In this document: positions 23,605 through 32,538 of the stretch, piece after piece
How positions within the stretch are numbered: the stretch's first letter is position 1
Layout: the number at the start of each line of letters is the position of its first letter
Assembly (NCBI GenBank): GCA_902593845.1
Contig: CACJJV010000011.1
Location: forward strand, 1 to 38,577
DNA length: 38,577 bases
Reading direction: 5' to 3'
Source: an uncultured Pelagibacteraceae bacterium
Lineage (GTDB): Bacteria; Pseudomonadota; Alphaproteobacteria; Pelagibacterales; Pelagibacteraceae
The notes under the pieces: model-generated
Databases searched by the model: none
What the model was told of the DNA's origin: nothing
The model's input: the letters and a program-made list of their open reading frames with translations, nothing else
Program-made: the position numbers and the translations under genes

Positions 23605-26504
23605 TTTACAGTTTCGAAAATCCTAAATAGTAATTCTGAAACGTGCTTCCCTTTTTTTTCTGATAAATCAGATATTTGGTGTCTACAGCTTGTGCCATTT
23701 GCAACAATAAAATCATTTTTGTCACTGCTATTAATCGCAGGTATTAAAGATAGATTAGCCATTTTTTTTGATGTTTCATAAGTTTTACTATCATAACCAA
23801 AAGAGCCTGCCATCCCACAACAGCTAGAATCTATCATCTTATTATTTACATTTAGCTCAGATAAAAGATCTTTTAGTCCTTTCATTCTATCTTGTGACTT
23901 TTGATGACAATGTCCATGGATCAAAACATTTTGACTAAAACTATTTGATTTAACATTTTTATCTTTTTTAATTTGTTCTAAAATAAATTCCTCCAACAAA
24001 TAAAATCTATTTTTTATTTTATCTCTATTCTTTATGCCCTTAAGTGATTGATACTCATCATTAAAAGTAAGTAAACAAGATGGTTCAATACCTACAATAG
24101 GTAATTCAAAGTAATTATTTTTTATAATATAGTCATTAAATCTATTCAATTCCTCTGCAGCCTTATCCAGTTGACCATATGATATATAAGTTCTTCCACA
24201 ACAGAGTGGTCTATCAAGTTTATCACTACCAAAACTTGGGATTACTGCTTGATAACCAAATTTATTTAATACTTTAATTGTATAGACCAAATTTTCATTC
24301 TCAAAATTAATATTAAATGTATCTGCAAATAAAATTACTTTATTTTCTGAAATTTCTTGATTGTTATAAATATCTTTTAAAGCCTTTTGATTTTGGACTT
24401 CAGGCAGGCTTCTTTCAGTTGCAAAACCAAATTTTTTAATAATGTTTGAAATAACTGGAAAATTTTTAATCTTATTAATTATTGGATTTATGATTTTATA
24501 TAACCAAATCAGCCTAGGCATATCAGAGATAATTTTATCTTTAATTCTCATACTAAATTTTTTGTAATAATGAGAAAGAAATTCACTTTTCATCTTAGCC
24601 ATATCTACCGACATTGGACATTCTCTTTGACAAGCTTTACAGCTCACACAAAGTTCCATTGTTTCATACATTTCTTTAGATGCAAAAGACCCCTCTGGTA
24701 ATTGATTAGAAAGTGCGAGTCTTAATGTATTTGCTCTTCCTCTAACTAAATCTTTCTCTTCTTTCGTTACCCTATATGAAGGACACATCACTCCTGAATC
24801 TAATTTTCTGCATGCGCCGTTGTTATTACACATTTCAATTGCATCTGAAAATTGACCCCAATTAGACCAATCATAATGAGTACTTATATTCTCTGTTTGA
24901 TAATCTGATTTATATCTCATCAACGATCTATCATTTGATTTAAAAGGTCTAACAATTTTTCCTGGATTTAATAAATTTTTATTATCGAATGTATCTTTAA
25001 TTTCTTCGAATGCATTTGTGATATTTTTTCCAAACATCATTTCGTGGAATTCTGATCTAACTATTCCATCTCCGTGTTCACCAGAATGAGAACCTTTATA
25101 ATTCTTAACCATTTCAAAAGTTTCCTCAGATATAGATCTCATGTTTTTAATATCTCGGTCAGATTTCATATTCAAAACTGGTCTTACGTGAAGGGTTCCA
25201 ACCGATGCGTGAGCATAAAACATTCCACTTGTATTATATTTTTTAAATATTTCATTTAATCTTGCTGTGTATTCTGCTAAGTGATCTAAAGAAACTGCAC
25301 AATCCTCTATAAATGCAACTGGCTTTTTATCTCCCTTCATCGACATCAATATATTTAATCCAGCTTTTCTAATCTCAAAAACTTCTTTTTGTTCTGATAA
25401 GTCTGTAAAAAAAGAAAATTGATTTTTCTTATTTTGATTAAGAACTAAATATTCAAGGTCTTTTATCTTTTTCTCATAAACATTTTGCTCTGTATCTATA
25501 AATTCAACCATTAAAACAGCCTCTGGATTACCTTTTATATATTTCTTTATACCACCCGCATAGATTGGTATCTCTTTAGCTAGATTTAATAAATTCTGAT
25601 CCATTAATTCAACACAAGTTGGTTTTAATTTTACAATTTCTTTTGTTAATTCCATGGCTTGATGAAAGTTATCAAAATAACAAACACCTAAAATTTTATT
25701 TTTAGGAATTTCAGATAATTTTAATTTTATCTTATTAAAAAGTGACAATGTCCCCTCAGAACCAACTAATAAATTCGATGAATTAAATCCATTTGGATCA
25801 ATCAAATCGATATTATAACCACCAACTCTTCTTTGAGTGGTTGGCCAATTTTCATCAATATCCTTACCAACTTTTTGTCTTAAATTTAAAAATTTATCAA
25901 TTATTTTATAAAAACGATCTTGGTTATTAGTAGTTGTTAAATAGTTTTTATTAATTTGATCGAAAGTATGTAACGAACCATCATCTAAAATTGCTTCAAT
26001 AGCCAATACGTTGTGAACCATATTTCCATAGTACAAAGACCTTGACCCACATGAATTGTTTGCTGACATCCCTCCAATAGTTGCTCTACTACTTGTAGAC
26101 ACATCTACAGGAAACCATAAACCATATGGTTTTAAAAATGAGTTTAAATGATCTAATACAACACCAGGCTGAACCCATACATATTTTTCCTCTACGTTAA
26201 GCTCTAATATTTTATTTTGGTGTTTTGAATAATCAAGAACTACACTTTCACCTACAGTTTGACCACATTGAGAACTTCCGCCACCTCTAGCTAGCAGAGG
26301 AATTGAATTCTTTTGAGAGTATTCCATTAAGTTCAAAACATCATTAGTATCTTTTGGAAGAACTACACCTAGGGGCTTAATTTGATAAACTGATGCATCA
26401 GTGCTGTATCGACCTCGAGAAAACTCATCAAATAAAGTTTTCCCATCAACTTTATTGCTAATCTCTTTTCCTATTCTTTGTATTTGATCTGAACTAAACC
26501 GCAT
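23601..26504 (-). CDS. FAD/Fe-S 2-hydroxyacid dehydrogenase, YdiJ-like
   Basis: 967 residues, fused flavoprotein and iron-sulphur protein. Order: PCMH-type FAD-binding domain (about 45-190, with LARGGGSSQCGQTVG at 71-85), FAD-linked oxidase C domain (to about 510, containing YAHASVGTLHVRP and SGEHGDGIVRSE), an NGACRK..MCPSYR motif at about 563 followed by RGRANTLRLAL, a ferredoxin-type CVSCKACQRECP (about 630), and two CCG-type domains (LCCGRTYIS near 768, SSCCGMAGSFGY near 895). This is the layout of E. coli YdiJ, a D-2-hydroxyglutarate dehydrogenase, and of D-lactate/glycolate oxidase relatives. It likely oxidises a D-2-hydroxyacid and passes electrons to the respiratory chain. It is in an operon with a mandelate-racemase-type enzyme 17 bases upstream. 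Confidence 0.9.
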   Translation of the reverse strand: MRFSSDQIQRIGKEISNKVDGKTLFDEFSRGRYSTDASVYQIKPLGVVLPKDTNDVLNLMEYSQKNSIPLLARGGGSSQCGQTVGESVVLDYSKHQNKILELNVEEKYVWVQPGVVLDHLNSFLKPYGLWFPVDVSTSSRATIGGMSANNSCGSRSLYYGNMVHNVLAIEAILDDGSLHTFDQINKNYLTTTNNQDRFYKIIDKFLNLRQKVGKDIDENWPTTQRRVGGYNIDLIDPNGFNSSNLLVGSEGTLSLFNKIKLKLSEIPKNKILGVCYFDNFHQAMELTKEIVKLKPTCVELMDQNLLNLAKEIPIYAGGIKKYIKGNPEAVLMVEFIDTEQNVYEKKIKDLEYLVLNQNKKNQFSFFTDLSEQKEVFEIRKAGLNILMSMKGDKKPVAFIEDCAVSLDHLAEYTARLNEIFKKYNTSGMFYAHASVGTLHVRPVLNMKSDRDIKNMRSISEETFEMVKNYKGSHSGEHGDGIVRSEFHEMMFGKNITNAFEEIKDTFDNKNLLNPGKIVRPFKSNDRSLMRYKSDYQTENISTHYDWSNWGQFSDAIEMCNNNGACRKLDSGVMCPSYRVTKEEKDLVRGRANTLRLALSNQLPEGSFASKEMYETMELCVSCKACQRECPMSVDMAKMKSEFLSHYYKKFSMRIKDKIISDMPRLIWLYKIINPIINKIKNFPVISNIIKKFGFATERSLPEVQNQKALKDIYNNQEISENKVILFADTFNINFENENLVYTIKVLNKFGYQAVIPSFGSDKLDRPLCCGRTYISYGQLDKAAEELNRFNDYIIKNNYFELPIVGIEPSCLLTFNDEYQSLKGIKNRDKIKNRFYLLEEFILEQIKKDKNVKSNSFSQNVLIHGHCHQKSQDRMKGLKDLLSELNVNNKMIDSSCCGMAGSFGYDSKTYETSKKMANLSLIPAINSSDKNDFIVANGTSCRHQISDLSEKKGKHVSELLFRIFETVN

Positions 26505-26521
26505 AAAAGTTAATTAAAGGT

Positions 26522-27676
26522 TTATTTATTTTTGTAAACTAGTTTACCAAACTTTTTTAACGCGGTTTCTGAAATTTCTAATCCTAAACCTGGATTTTCA
26601 TTTAGATGTATCCAACCATCACTCATTTTATGGGAATTTTCAAATAATTCAGCTTGTAGAGGATCTCTTTCATCATCAAATGACTCGACTATTCTTCCTG
26701 ATGGTGATGAAGCAACTAAAGGAGCATGAATAAAACAATCATGATGTGGAGCTATATCCAAATGATTTAATTCACATAAAGCAGATAGTTTTTTACCATT
26801 TGTAAAACCACCAAACATTGTGCAATCAAATTGTAAAATTTGAATTGCGTTTTCTTCCACAATGGATCTACATCCATAAATCGTAATTTCACTTTCTCCA
26901 CCTGATAAAGGAATTTTTGTTTGTTGTGATAAAATTTTTAAATTTCTTCTGTCATCTTCCCATCTCACAGGCTCTTCTATCCAAGTTGGATTAAATCTCT
27001 CAAATACTTTTACTCCCTCAATAGCCGTTTTAAGGTCCCATGCTCTATTAACATCAATCATTAAATCTTTATCGTCACCAATTTCTTGTCTAATTATTTC
27101 TAATCTTTTGGCATCTTCTTTTATACTTAATCCACCTACTTTAACTTTAAAGCTTTGATGGCCAATTTTAATTAATTTTTGTAACTCCTCTCGAAGTTCT
27201 TTTTCATTTTTACCATCTCTGTAATAAGCACATGTTACATATACAGGAATTTTATTTCTGTAACCTCCAAACAACTTGTAAAGTGGAATTTTTGAGGCTT
27301 TACCTATTAAATCCCAGCATGCAATATCTAAAGCAGCAGAAATTCTTATCAAAGCTTCTCTGCTCCAACCTTTTTCATTACTTTGGCGTGTATCTGTTAA
27401 TCTAAAAATTTTTTCATACAATTTTTCTGGACAAAAAGGATCTTCCCCAACTATTAAATCCTGTAAACCATTAGAGAAAGGTTTGACAATTGGCTTGATA
27501 TCTGTGTAACTTGTCGCCAAACCAAACCCAGAATTACCATCTTTAGTTTTAATCTTAATCAATAATTCATTTGCTGTTGGAACTATGAAATGGCTTACCC
27601 AATGAGGTTTAACTTCATCAGGGTTATTTAAAACATAAACTTCTACAGTCTCGATTGAATTACTACCATTTGTCAT
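26522..27676 (-). CDS. Mandelate racemase/enolase superfamily dehydratase or racemase
   Basis: 384 residues, enolase superfamily, mandelate racemase (MR) subgroup. It abstracts the proton alpha to a carboxylate. The catalytic Lys-Val-Lys is at 177-179, metal ligands Asp208 (DVNRAW), Glu234 (WIEEP) and Glu261 (GGES), and the Asp284/His311 dyad (LQFDCTMFGG and IAPHHD) stands at the spacing of MR Asp270/His297. Both bases are present, so either 1,1-proton transfer or dehydration of an acid sugar is chemically possible. Substrate not readable; dehydratases of sugar acids such as gluconate, galactonate or rhamnonate belong here. It is divergent from an aminotransferase gene and leads into a 2-hydroxyacid dehydrogenase gene 17 bases on. 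Confidence 0.9.
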   Translation of the reverse strand: MTNGSNSIETVEVYVLNNPDEVKPHWVSHFIVPTANELLIKIKTKDGNSGFGLATSYTDIKPIVKPFSNGLQDLIVGEDPFCPEKLYEKIFRLTDTRQSNEKGWSREALIRISAALDIACWDLIGKASKIPLYKLFGGYRNKIPVYVTCAYYRDGKNEKELREELQKLIKIGHQSFKVKVGGLSIKEDAKRLEIIRQEIGDDKDLMIDVNRAWDLKTAIEGVKVFERFNPTWIEEPVRWEDDRRNLKILSQQTKIPLSGGESEITIYGCRSIVEENAIQILQFDCTMFGGFTNGKKLSALCELNHLDIAPHHDCFIHAPLVASSPSGRIVESFDDERDPLQAELFENSHKMSDGWIHLNENPGLGLEISETALKKFGKLVYKNK

Positions 27677-27690
27677 ATATTAAAAGTTTG

Positions 27691-27700
27691 ATTATATAAT
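27691..27700. promoter_or_regulatory. Shared bidirectional -10 element
   Basis: ATTATATAAT is a perfect 10-base palindrome that contains TATAAT on both strands (27695-27700 plus, 27696-27691 minus). It lies in the 45-base gap between the enolase-superfamily gene (minus) and the aminotransferase gene (plus). A TTGTCA at 27670-27675 could serve the plus side with a long 19-base spacer; no good -35 was seen for the minus side. Leaders would be very short on both sides. Confidence 0.4.
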
Positions 27701-27721
27701 TTCTTTAGCATATACAGCAGA

Positions 27722-28894
27722 ATGGCAATTTCAAACAATATAAGACCAGGTCGACATTTTTTACAAATACCAGGTCCAACTAACGTTCCTGATAGAGTTT
27801 TAAGAGCAATGGATTATCCAACAATAGACCATAGAGGCCCAGATTTTGCAGAACTTGGTTTAAGAGTTTTAGATAGAATAAAATTAATTTTTAAAACTTC
27901 AGAACCTGTAATAATATTTCCTGCTTCAGGCACAGGTGCTTGGGAAGCTGCGATTGTAAATACTTTAAGTGCAGGTGATAAAATTTTAATGTTTGAAACA
28001 GGACACTTTTCTACACTTTGGTATGATATTGCAGAAAAATTTAAATTAGAAATCGATTTTGTTAAAGGTGACTGGAGAACAGGTGTTGACCCAAATATTG
28101 TTGAGAAAAAACTAAGGGAAGATAAAGAAAAAAAAATTAAAGCAGTTTGTGCAGTTCATAACGAAACATCTACAGGAGTTACAAGTAGAATTGGAAAAAT
28201 TAGAAAAGCGATGGACAATGCAGAACATCCTGCACTACTATTTGTTGACACAATTTCCTCACTTGGATCTATAGATTATAGACACGAAGAATGGAAAGTT
28301 GATGTTACAGTTGGTGGATCTCAAAAAGGATTATTATTACCACCAGGACTTTCATTTAATGCAATAAGTTCAAAAGCGTTAAAAGCTTATGAAGTTTCTG
28401 ATTTACCAAAATCATATTGGGATTGGAAACCAATGCTAGAAAATAATAAAAAAGGTTATTTTCCATATACACCAGCAACAAATTTATTGTATGGATTAGA
28501 TGAAGCAATTAACATTTTGACTGAAGAAGGTTTAGAAAATGTATTTACTAGACATAAAAGATTTGCAGAAGCTACTAGAGTTGCCGTAAAAGCTTGGGGT
28601 TTAGAAATACTTTGTAAAAATCCGGAAGAATATTCAGATTCACTAACAGCAGTAATGGTTCCAGATGGACATGATGCGGACTCATTAAGAAAAATAATTT
28701 TAGATCATTACAACATGTCTTTAGGAACCGGTTTAGCAAAAGTTGCAGGTAAAATTTTTAGAATCGGACATTTAGGAGATTTTAACGAATTGATGTTAGC
28801 TGGAACTTTAGCTGGTGTTGAAATGGGATTAATGAAATCCAAAATTCCCTATAAAAAAGGTGGAATACTTAAAGCACTTGACTATCTTTGTTAA
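27722..28894 (+). CDS. Serine-glyoxylate / alanine-glyoxylate type aminotransferase
   Basis: 390 residues, PLP-dependent class V aminotransferase, cytosolic. Close to serine-glyoxylate aminotransferase (SgaA) in length and pattern: GRHFLQIPGPTNVPDRVLRAM at 10-30, IDHRGPDF, FPASGTGAWEAA, VHNETSTGV, Asp176 (LFVDTISSLGS, PLP N1 partner) and the Schiff-base Lys202 in GGSQKGLLLPPG. Forms glycine from glyoxylate using serine or alanine as donor. It fits a pathway in which the neighbouring enzymes make glyoxylate or a 2-oxo acid, which is inference. It is transcribed alone, away from the enolase-superfamily gene. The 105 bases after its stop hold only the tRNA-Val promoter. Confidence 0.9.
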   Translation: MAISNNIRPGRHFLQIPGPTNVPDRVLRAMDYPTIDHRGPDFAELGLRVLDRIKLIFKTSEPVIIFPASGTGAWEAAIVNTLSAGDKILMFETGHFSTLWYDIAEKFKLEIDFVKGDWRTGVDPNIVEKKLREDKEKKIKAVCAVHNETSTGVTSRIGKIRKAMDNAEHPALLFVDTISSLGSIDYRHEEWKVDVTVGGSQKGLLLPPGLSFNAISSKALKAYEVSDLPKSYWDWKPMLENNKKGYFPYTPATNLLYGLDEAINILTEEGLENVFTRHKRFAEATRVAVKAWGLEILCKNPEEYSDSLTAVMVPDGHDADSLRKIILDHYNMSLGTGLAKVAGKIFRIGHLGDFNELMLAGTLAGVEMGLMKSKIPYKKGGILKALDYLC

Positions 28895-28953
28895 CTTTCA
28901 AAAGATTTATTAATAAAATAATTTTTAAGCCAATTTTTCAATAGTAATAGAAC

Positions 28954-28981
28954 TTGACGTTATTTTTCCAAAAGATATAAA
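28954..28981 (+). promoter_or_regulatory. Sigma-70-type promoter of tRNA-Val and tRNA-Asp
   Basis: TTGACG (28954-28959), 16-base spacer, TATAAA (28976-28981); transcription would start about 10 bases before the tRNA. This is a near-consensus promoter, as expected for stable RNA. Confidence 0.65.
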
Positions 28982-28999
28982 TCACTCTGTTTTGGTTTA

Positions 29000-29075
29000 G
29001 GGCGGTTAGCTCAGTTGGTAGAGCATCTCGTTTACACCGAGGGGGTCAAAGGTTCGAGTCCTTTACTGCCCACCA
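29000..29075 (+). tRNA. tRNA-Val, anticodon UAC
   Basis: 76-base tRNA with GGGCGGT pairing with ACTGCCC (one G-U), discriminator A, CCA encoded at 29073-29075. Anticodon loop TTTACAC gives anticodon TAC. D loop TCAGTTGGTAGA and T loop TTCGAGT are canonical. It is followed 14 bases later by tRNA-Asp. Confidence 0.96.
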
Positions 29076-29089
29076 AAAGAATCAAAAGT

Positions 29090-29166
29090 GGGGGTGTAGC
29101 TCAGTTGGTTAGAGCGATCGCCTGTCACGCGATAGGTCGAGGGTTCGAGTCCCTTCACTCCCGCCA
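29090..29166 (+). tRNA. tRNA-Asp, anticodon GUC
   Basis: 77-base tRNA with acceptor GGGGGTG / CACTCCC (one G-U), discriminator G, CCA encoded at 29164-29166. Anticodon stem ATCGC/GCGAT, loop CTGTCAC, anticodon GTC. The Val-Asp tRNA pair ahead of nuoA is a known alphaproteobacterial order. A 105-base gap to nuoA follows, with TATAAA at 29248-29253. Confidence 0.96.
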
Positions 29167-29271
29167 CTTTCCAAGTTTAATACTGATAATCACTATCAAA
29201 TACGCTGTATATTTTGAATAATGTGACCTAACACCACTTCATCTAGCTATAAAAAATGATATATATTCCAC

Positions 29272-29640
29272 ATGACTGCGGAATTTTTAAAGGATTATTT
29301 GCCCATAATATTGTTCCTAATTATTGCATTAGGATTAAGCTGTGCATTTATAGTAATCAATTTTATTCTTTCTCCAAAAAATCCAGATCCAGAAAAATTA
29401 TCAGCTTATGAATGTGGATTTGAACCATTTCAGGACTCTAGAATGGAATTTGATGTTCGTTTTTATTTAGTTGCTATACTTTTTATAATTTTTGATCTTG
29501 AAATAGCATTTTTATTTCCGTGGGCAATTTCCTTAGGAAATATTGGAATTTTAGGTTTTACCTCAATGATGATTTTTTTATTCATACTTACCATTGGATT
29601 TATTTATGAATGGAAAAAAGGCGCTTTAGACTGGGAATAA
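29272..29640 (+). CDS. nuoA: NADH-quinone oxidoreductase subunit A
   Basis: 122 residues with three membrane helices. It is a small membrane-arm subunit of respiratory complex I, at the junction with the peripheral arm. Recognised by [23 protein letters not shown] (about 44-66, the conserved matrix-side loop with ECGFEP) and the following [16 protein letters not shown] at 29272; a possible -10 (TATAAA, 29248-29253) lies about 20 bases before it with a poor -35. First gene of the nuo operon. nuoB begins 11 bases after the stop. Confidence 0.96.
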   Translation: MTAEFLKDYLPIILFLIIALGLSCAFIVINFILSPKNPDPEKLSAYECGFEPFQDSRMEFDVRFYLVAILFIIFDLEIAFLFPWAISLGNIGILGFTSMMIFLFILTIGFIYEWKKGALDWE

Positions 29641-29651
29641 AATTTTTTTAA

Positions 29652-30167
29652 ATGAATAATAAGATAGATCAAGTTCCAGAAGAGTTTAAACAACTTGCTG
29701 AAGATTTTAGTAAGAATGGTTTTATTACCACGTCATTAGACAATTTAATAAACTGGTCAAGGTCAGGATCATTACACTGGATGACTTTTGGTCTTGCTTG
29801 TTGTGCGGTTGAAATGATGCAAACTGCAATGCCTAGATATGATTTGGAAAGATTTGGTGCTGCACCTCGTGGATCACCAAGACAATCTGATGTAATGATT
29901 GTTGCTGGGACTTTAACAAACAAAATGGCACCAGCTCTAAGAAAAGTTTACGATCAAATGCCTGAACCAAGATATGTTATATCAATGGGAAGCTGTGCTA
30001 ATGGTGGGGGATATTATCACTACTCTTATTCAGTTGTGAGAGGTTGTGATCGTATTGTTCCAGTTGATATTTATGTTCCAGGATGTCCTCCCTCTGCAGA
30101 AGCTTTATTATATGGAATTATGCAATTACAAAAAAAAATAAGAAATAAAGGATCTATTAGTAGATAA
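29652..30167 (+). CDS. nuoB: NADH-quinone oxidoreductase subunit B
   Basis: 171 residues. This peripheral-arm subunit carries the terminal [4Fe-4S] cluster N2 that reduces quinone. The cluster ligands are Cys50 and Cys51 ([10 protein letters not shown]), Cys115 ([10 protein letters not shown]) and Cys145 (VPGCPPSAE). The region [20 protein letters not shown] is the family's conserved quinone-site loop. Length is standard. The stop is one base before the nuoC start. Confidence 0.97.
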   Translation: MNNKIDQVPEEFKQLAEDFSKNGFITTSLDNLINWSRSGSLHWMTFGLACCAVEMMQTAMPRYDLERFGAAPRGSPRQSDVMIVAGTLTNKMAPALRKVYDQMPEPRYVISMGSCANGGGYYHYSYSVVRGCDRIVPVDIYVPGCPPSAEALLYGIMQLQKKIRNKGSISR

Positions 30168-30168
30168 T

Positions 30169-30774
30169 ATGAATAACTTAATTGATTTAGAAAAAAAGAT
30201 TAATTCAGAACTTGGCACTAAAATAAATACTTCTGAAATTAAACATAATCAAATTTATCTTGAGATAGATAGTGAAGATTTAATTGATGTAGTTTTATTT
30301 ATTAAAACTAATAAAGACACAAAATTTAGACAGCTTATAGATATTACTGTTGTGGATTATCCTGAAAGGTCCAAAAGATTTAAAATTGTATATTTATTTT
30401 TAAGTCATGAGTTCAATCAAAGAATGATCTTAAGTTACAACATAAGTGAAAATGAAGTTATTTCATCATTAACCTCAATTTATCCATCAGCTAATTGGAT
30501 GGAAAGAGAAGTTTTTGATATGTATGGAGTAAGTTTCAAAGATCATCCTGATTTAAGAAGAATTTTAACAGATTATGGTTTTGAGGGTCATCCATTAAGA
30601 AAAGATTTTCCTTTAACTGGTCATACTGAAGTTAGATACAGTGAAGATCAAAAAAAAGTAGTTAATGAACCAGTGAAGCTAGAACAAAATTATAGAAACT
30701 TTGATTATGAAAGCCCGTGGGAAGGTACAAAATACATTCAAGAATTAACAGAAAGTAATGACAAAAAAAATTAA
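30169..30774 (+). CDS. nuoC: NADH-quinone oxidoreductase subunit C
   Basis: 201 residues, the 30-kDa subunit family; a separate protein rather than the NuoCD fusion of enterobacteria. Conserved C-terminal half reads [42 protein letters not shown] and [15 protein letters not shown]. It contacts NuoD and NuoB in the hydrophilic arm. The 3' end overlaps the nuoD start by 17 bases, so the two are coupled. Confidence 0.96.
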   Translation: MNNLIDLEKKINSELGTKINTSEIKHNQIYLEIDSEDLIDVVLFIKTNKDTKFRQLIDITVVDYPERSKRFKIVYLFLSHEFNQRMILSYNISENEVISSLTSIYPSANWMEREVFDMYGVSFKDHPDLRRILTDYGFEGHPLRKDFPLTGHTEVRYSEDQKKVVNEPVKLEQNYRNFDYESPWEGTKYIQELTESNDKKN

Positions 30775-31933
30775 AAACTTAAATTTAAATTTTGGACCTC
30801 AACATCCAGCAGCTCATGGGGTTCTAAGACTTATACTAGAATTAGATGGTGAAGTTGTTGAAAAAGCAGATCCACATATTGGCTTACTACACCGTGGCAC
30901 TGAAAAATTAATAGAAAATAAAACTTACATGCAAGCAGTCCCATATTTTGATCGACTAGATTATGTAGCTCCGATGAACCAGGAGCATGCTTTCGCATTG
31001 GCAGTTGAAAAAATTTTAAACATTGATGTTCCAATTAGAGCCCAATTTATAAGAGTGATGTTTTGTGAAATTGGAAGAATTTTAAGTCATATTTTAAATG
31101 TTACAACACAAGCATTAGATGTAGGAGCTTTAACGCCATCTTTATGGGGTTTTGAAGAAAGAGAGACTTTAATGACTTTTTATGAAAGAGCATCTGGATC
31201 AAGATTACATGCAAATTATTTTAGAGCAGGCGGTGTGCATCAAGATTTACCAGCAGGTTTAGAGACAGATATTGCAAAATTCTGTGAAACTTTTCCAAAA
31301 ATAATTAATGATTTAGAAAACTTATTGACAGACAATAGAATATTCAAACAAAGAAATGTTGATATTGGTGTTGTTACAAAAGAAGACGCCCTCGATTATT
31401 CTTTTAGTGGTGTTATGATTAGAGGATCTGGTGTTCCATGGGATTTAAGGAAATCACAACCATACGATTGTTATAACCAACTAGATTTTAAAATTCCTGT
31501 AGGAAAAAATGGAGATTGTTACGACAGATATTTATGCAGAATTGAAGAAATGAAAGAAAGTGTCAAAATAATTAAACAATGTTTATCAAAAATGGAAAAA
31601 GGTCCAATCAAAACTTTTGACGGAAAAATAACACCTCCATCAAAAAAAGATATCAAACAATCGATGGAGGCTTTGATACATCACTTTAAATTATTTACTG
31701 AAGGATATCGTGTGCCTGAAGATGAAATTTATACAGCAGTTGAGGCACCTAAAGGAGAATTTGGAGTTTATTTAATTTCAGATGGATCAAGCAAACCTTA
31801 TAAGTGTAAAATTCGAGCACCTGGATTTTCACATTTACAATCAATGGATTATTTAATTAAAGGACATATGTTAGCTGATGTTCCTGCAGTACTAGGTTCT
31901 TTAGATATAGTTTTTGGTGAGGTTGATAGATGA
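30758..31933 (+). CDS. nuoD: NADH-quinone oxidoreductase subunit D
   Basis: 391 residues, the 49-kDa subunit that with NuoB forms the quinone pocket. The N-terminal [14 protein letters not shown] carries the quinone-site His, followed by [14 protein letters not shown] and the conserved [13 protein letters not shown]. The C-terminus ends VFGEVDR, as is usual for the family. The ATG lies inside the end of nuoC, and the stop overlaps the nuoE start (ATGA). Confidence 0.97.
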   Translation: MTKKIKNLNLNFGPQHPAAHGVLRLILELDGEVVEKADPHIGLLHRGTEKLIENKTYMQAVPYFDRLDYVAPMNQEHAFALAVEKILNIDVPIRAQFIRVMFCEIGRILSHILNVTTQALDVGALTPSLWGFEERETLMTFYERASGSRLHANYFRAGGVHQDLPAGLETDIAKFCETFPKIINDLENLLTDNRIFKQRNVDIGVVTKEDALDYSFSGVMIRGSGVPWDLRKSQPYDCYNQLDFKIPVGKNGDCYDRYLCRIEEMKESVKIIKQCLSKMEKGPIKTFDGKITPPSKKDIKQSMEALIHHFKLFTEGYRVPEDEIYTAVEAPKGEFGVYLISDGSSKPYKCKIRAPGFSHLQSMDYLIKGHMLADVPAVLGSLDIVFGEVDR

Positions 31934-32538
31934 GTTTAAAGAGACCAGCTAAAGATCAACCTGAGAGTTTTGAATTTAATTCATCTTCTTTAGAGGCAGC
32001 AAATAGAATTATTTCAAAATACCCTGAAGGGAAACAAAAAAGCGCAGTCATGGCATTGTTATATATAGCTCAAAAGCAAAATAATAATTGGATACCTTTA
32101 GTTGCTATGAAATATATAGCCAAACTTTTAGGTATGCCTTACATAAAAGTTTATGAAGTAGCGACTTTTTATAGTATGTTCAACTTATCACCAGTTGGAA
32201 AATATTTCATTCAAGTTTGTACCACAACACCTTGTATGATAAGGGGAGCTGGAAAATTAGTTGAGGCCTGCAAAGAAAAAATTTCTGAAAATGAATCTGA
32301 ATTATTACCAGAAAAAAATTGTTCATGGATGGAAGTAGAGTGCTTAGGTGCTTGCGTCACTGCTCCAATGATGCAAATTAATGATGATTATTATGAAGAT
32401 TTAGACAAAGAAAAAACTTTAGAAATTTTAGATAAGATTTTAAAAGATGAAAAACCAAAACCAGGTTCATACAGAGGACGTGTAAACAATGAACCAGAAA
32501 ATGGAAGAAAAACATTAATGGAATTAAAAAATGCTTAA
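31930..32538 (+). CDS. nuoE: NADH-quinone oxidoreductase subunit E
   Basis: 202 residues, 24-kDa subunit with the [2Fe-2S] cluster N1a. Ligands are Cys97 and Cys102 (CTTTPC) and Cys138 and Cys142 (ECLGAC). The thioredoxin-like domain is at about 90-175. The C-terminal tail ([20 protein letters not shown]) is of the extended alphaproteobacterial kind. It sits in the NADH-oxidising tip with NuoF and NuoG. It overlaps nuoD by 4 bases and nuoF by 8 bases. Confidence 0.96.
   Translation: MSLKRPAKDQPESFEFNSSSLEAANRIISKYPEGKQKSAVMALLYIAQKQNNNWIPLVAMKYIAKLLGMPYIKVYEVATFYSMFNLSPVGKYFIQVCTTTPCMIRGAGKLVEACKEKISENESELLPEKNCSWMEVECLGACVTAPMMQINDDYYEDLDKEKTLEILDKILKDEKPKPGSYRGRVNNEPENGRKTLMELKNA

Noticed and set aside
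28906..28917. Palindrome TTTATTAATAAA after the aminotransferase gene
   Set aside because: All A and T, so it is a weak hairpin and not a convincing terminator or binding site.
18683..29166. Integrative element at tRNA-Val or tRNA-Asp
   Set aside because: No integrase gene and no repeat of a tRNA 3' end was found; the inserted block lies on the 5' side of the tRNA genes.
29015..29221. 68-codon plus-strand frame across the tRNA pair
   Set aside because: It is simply the translation of tRNA-Val and tRNA-Asp sequence.
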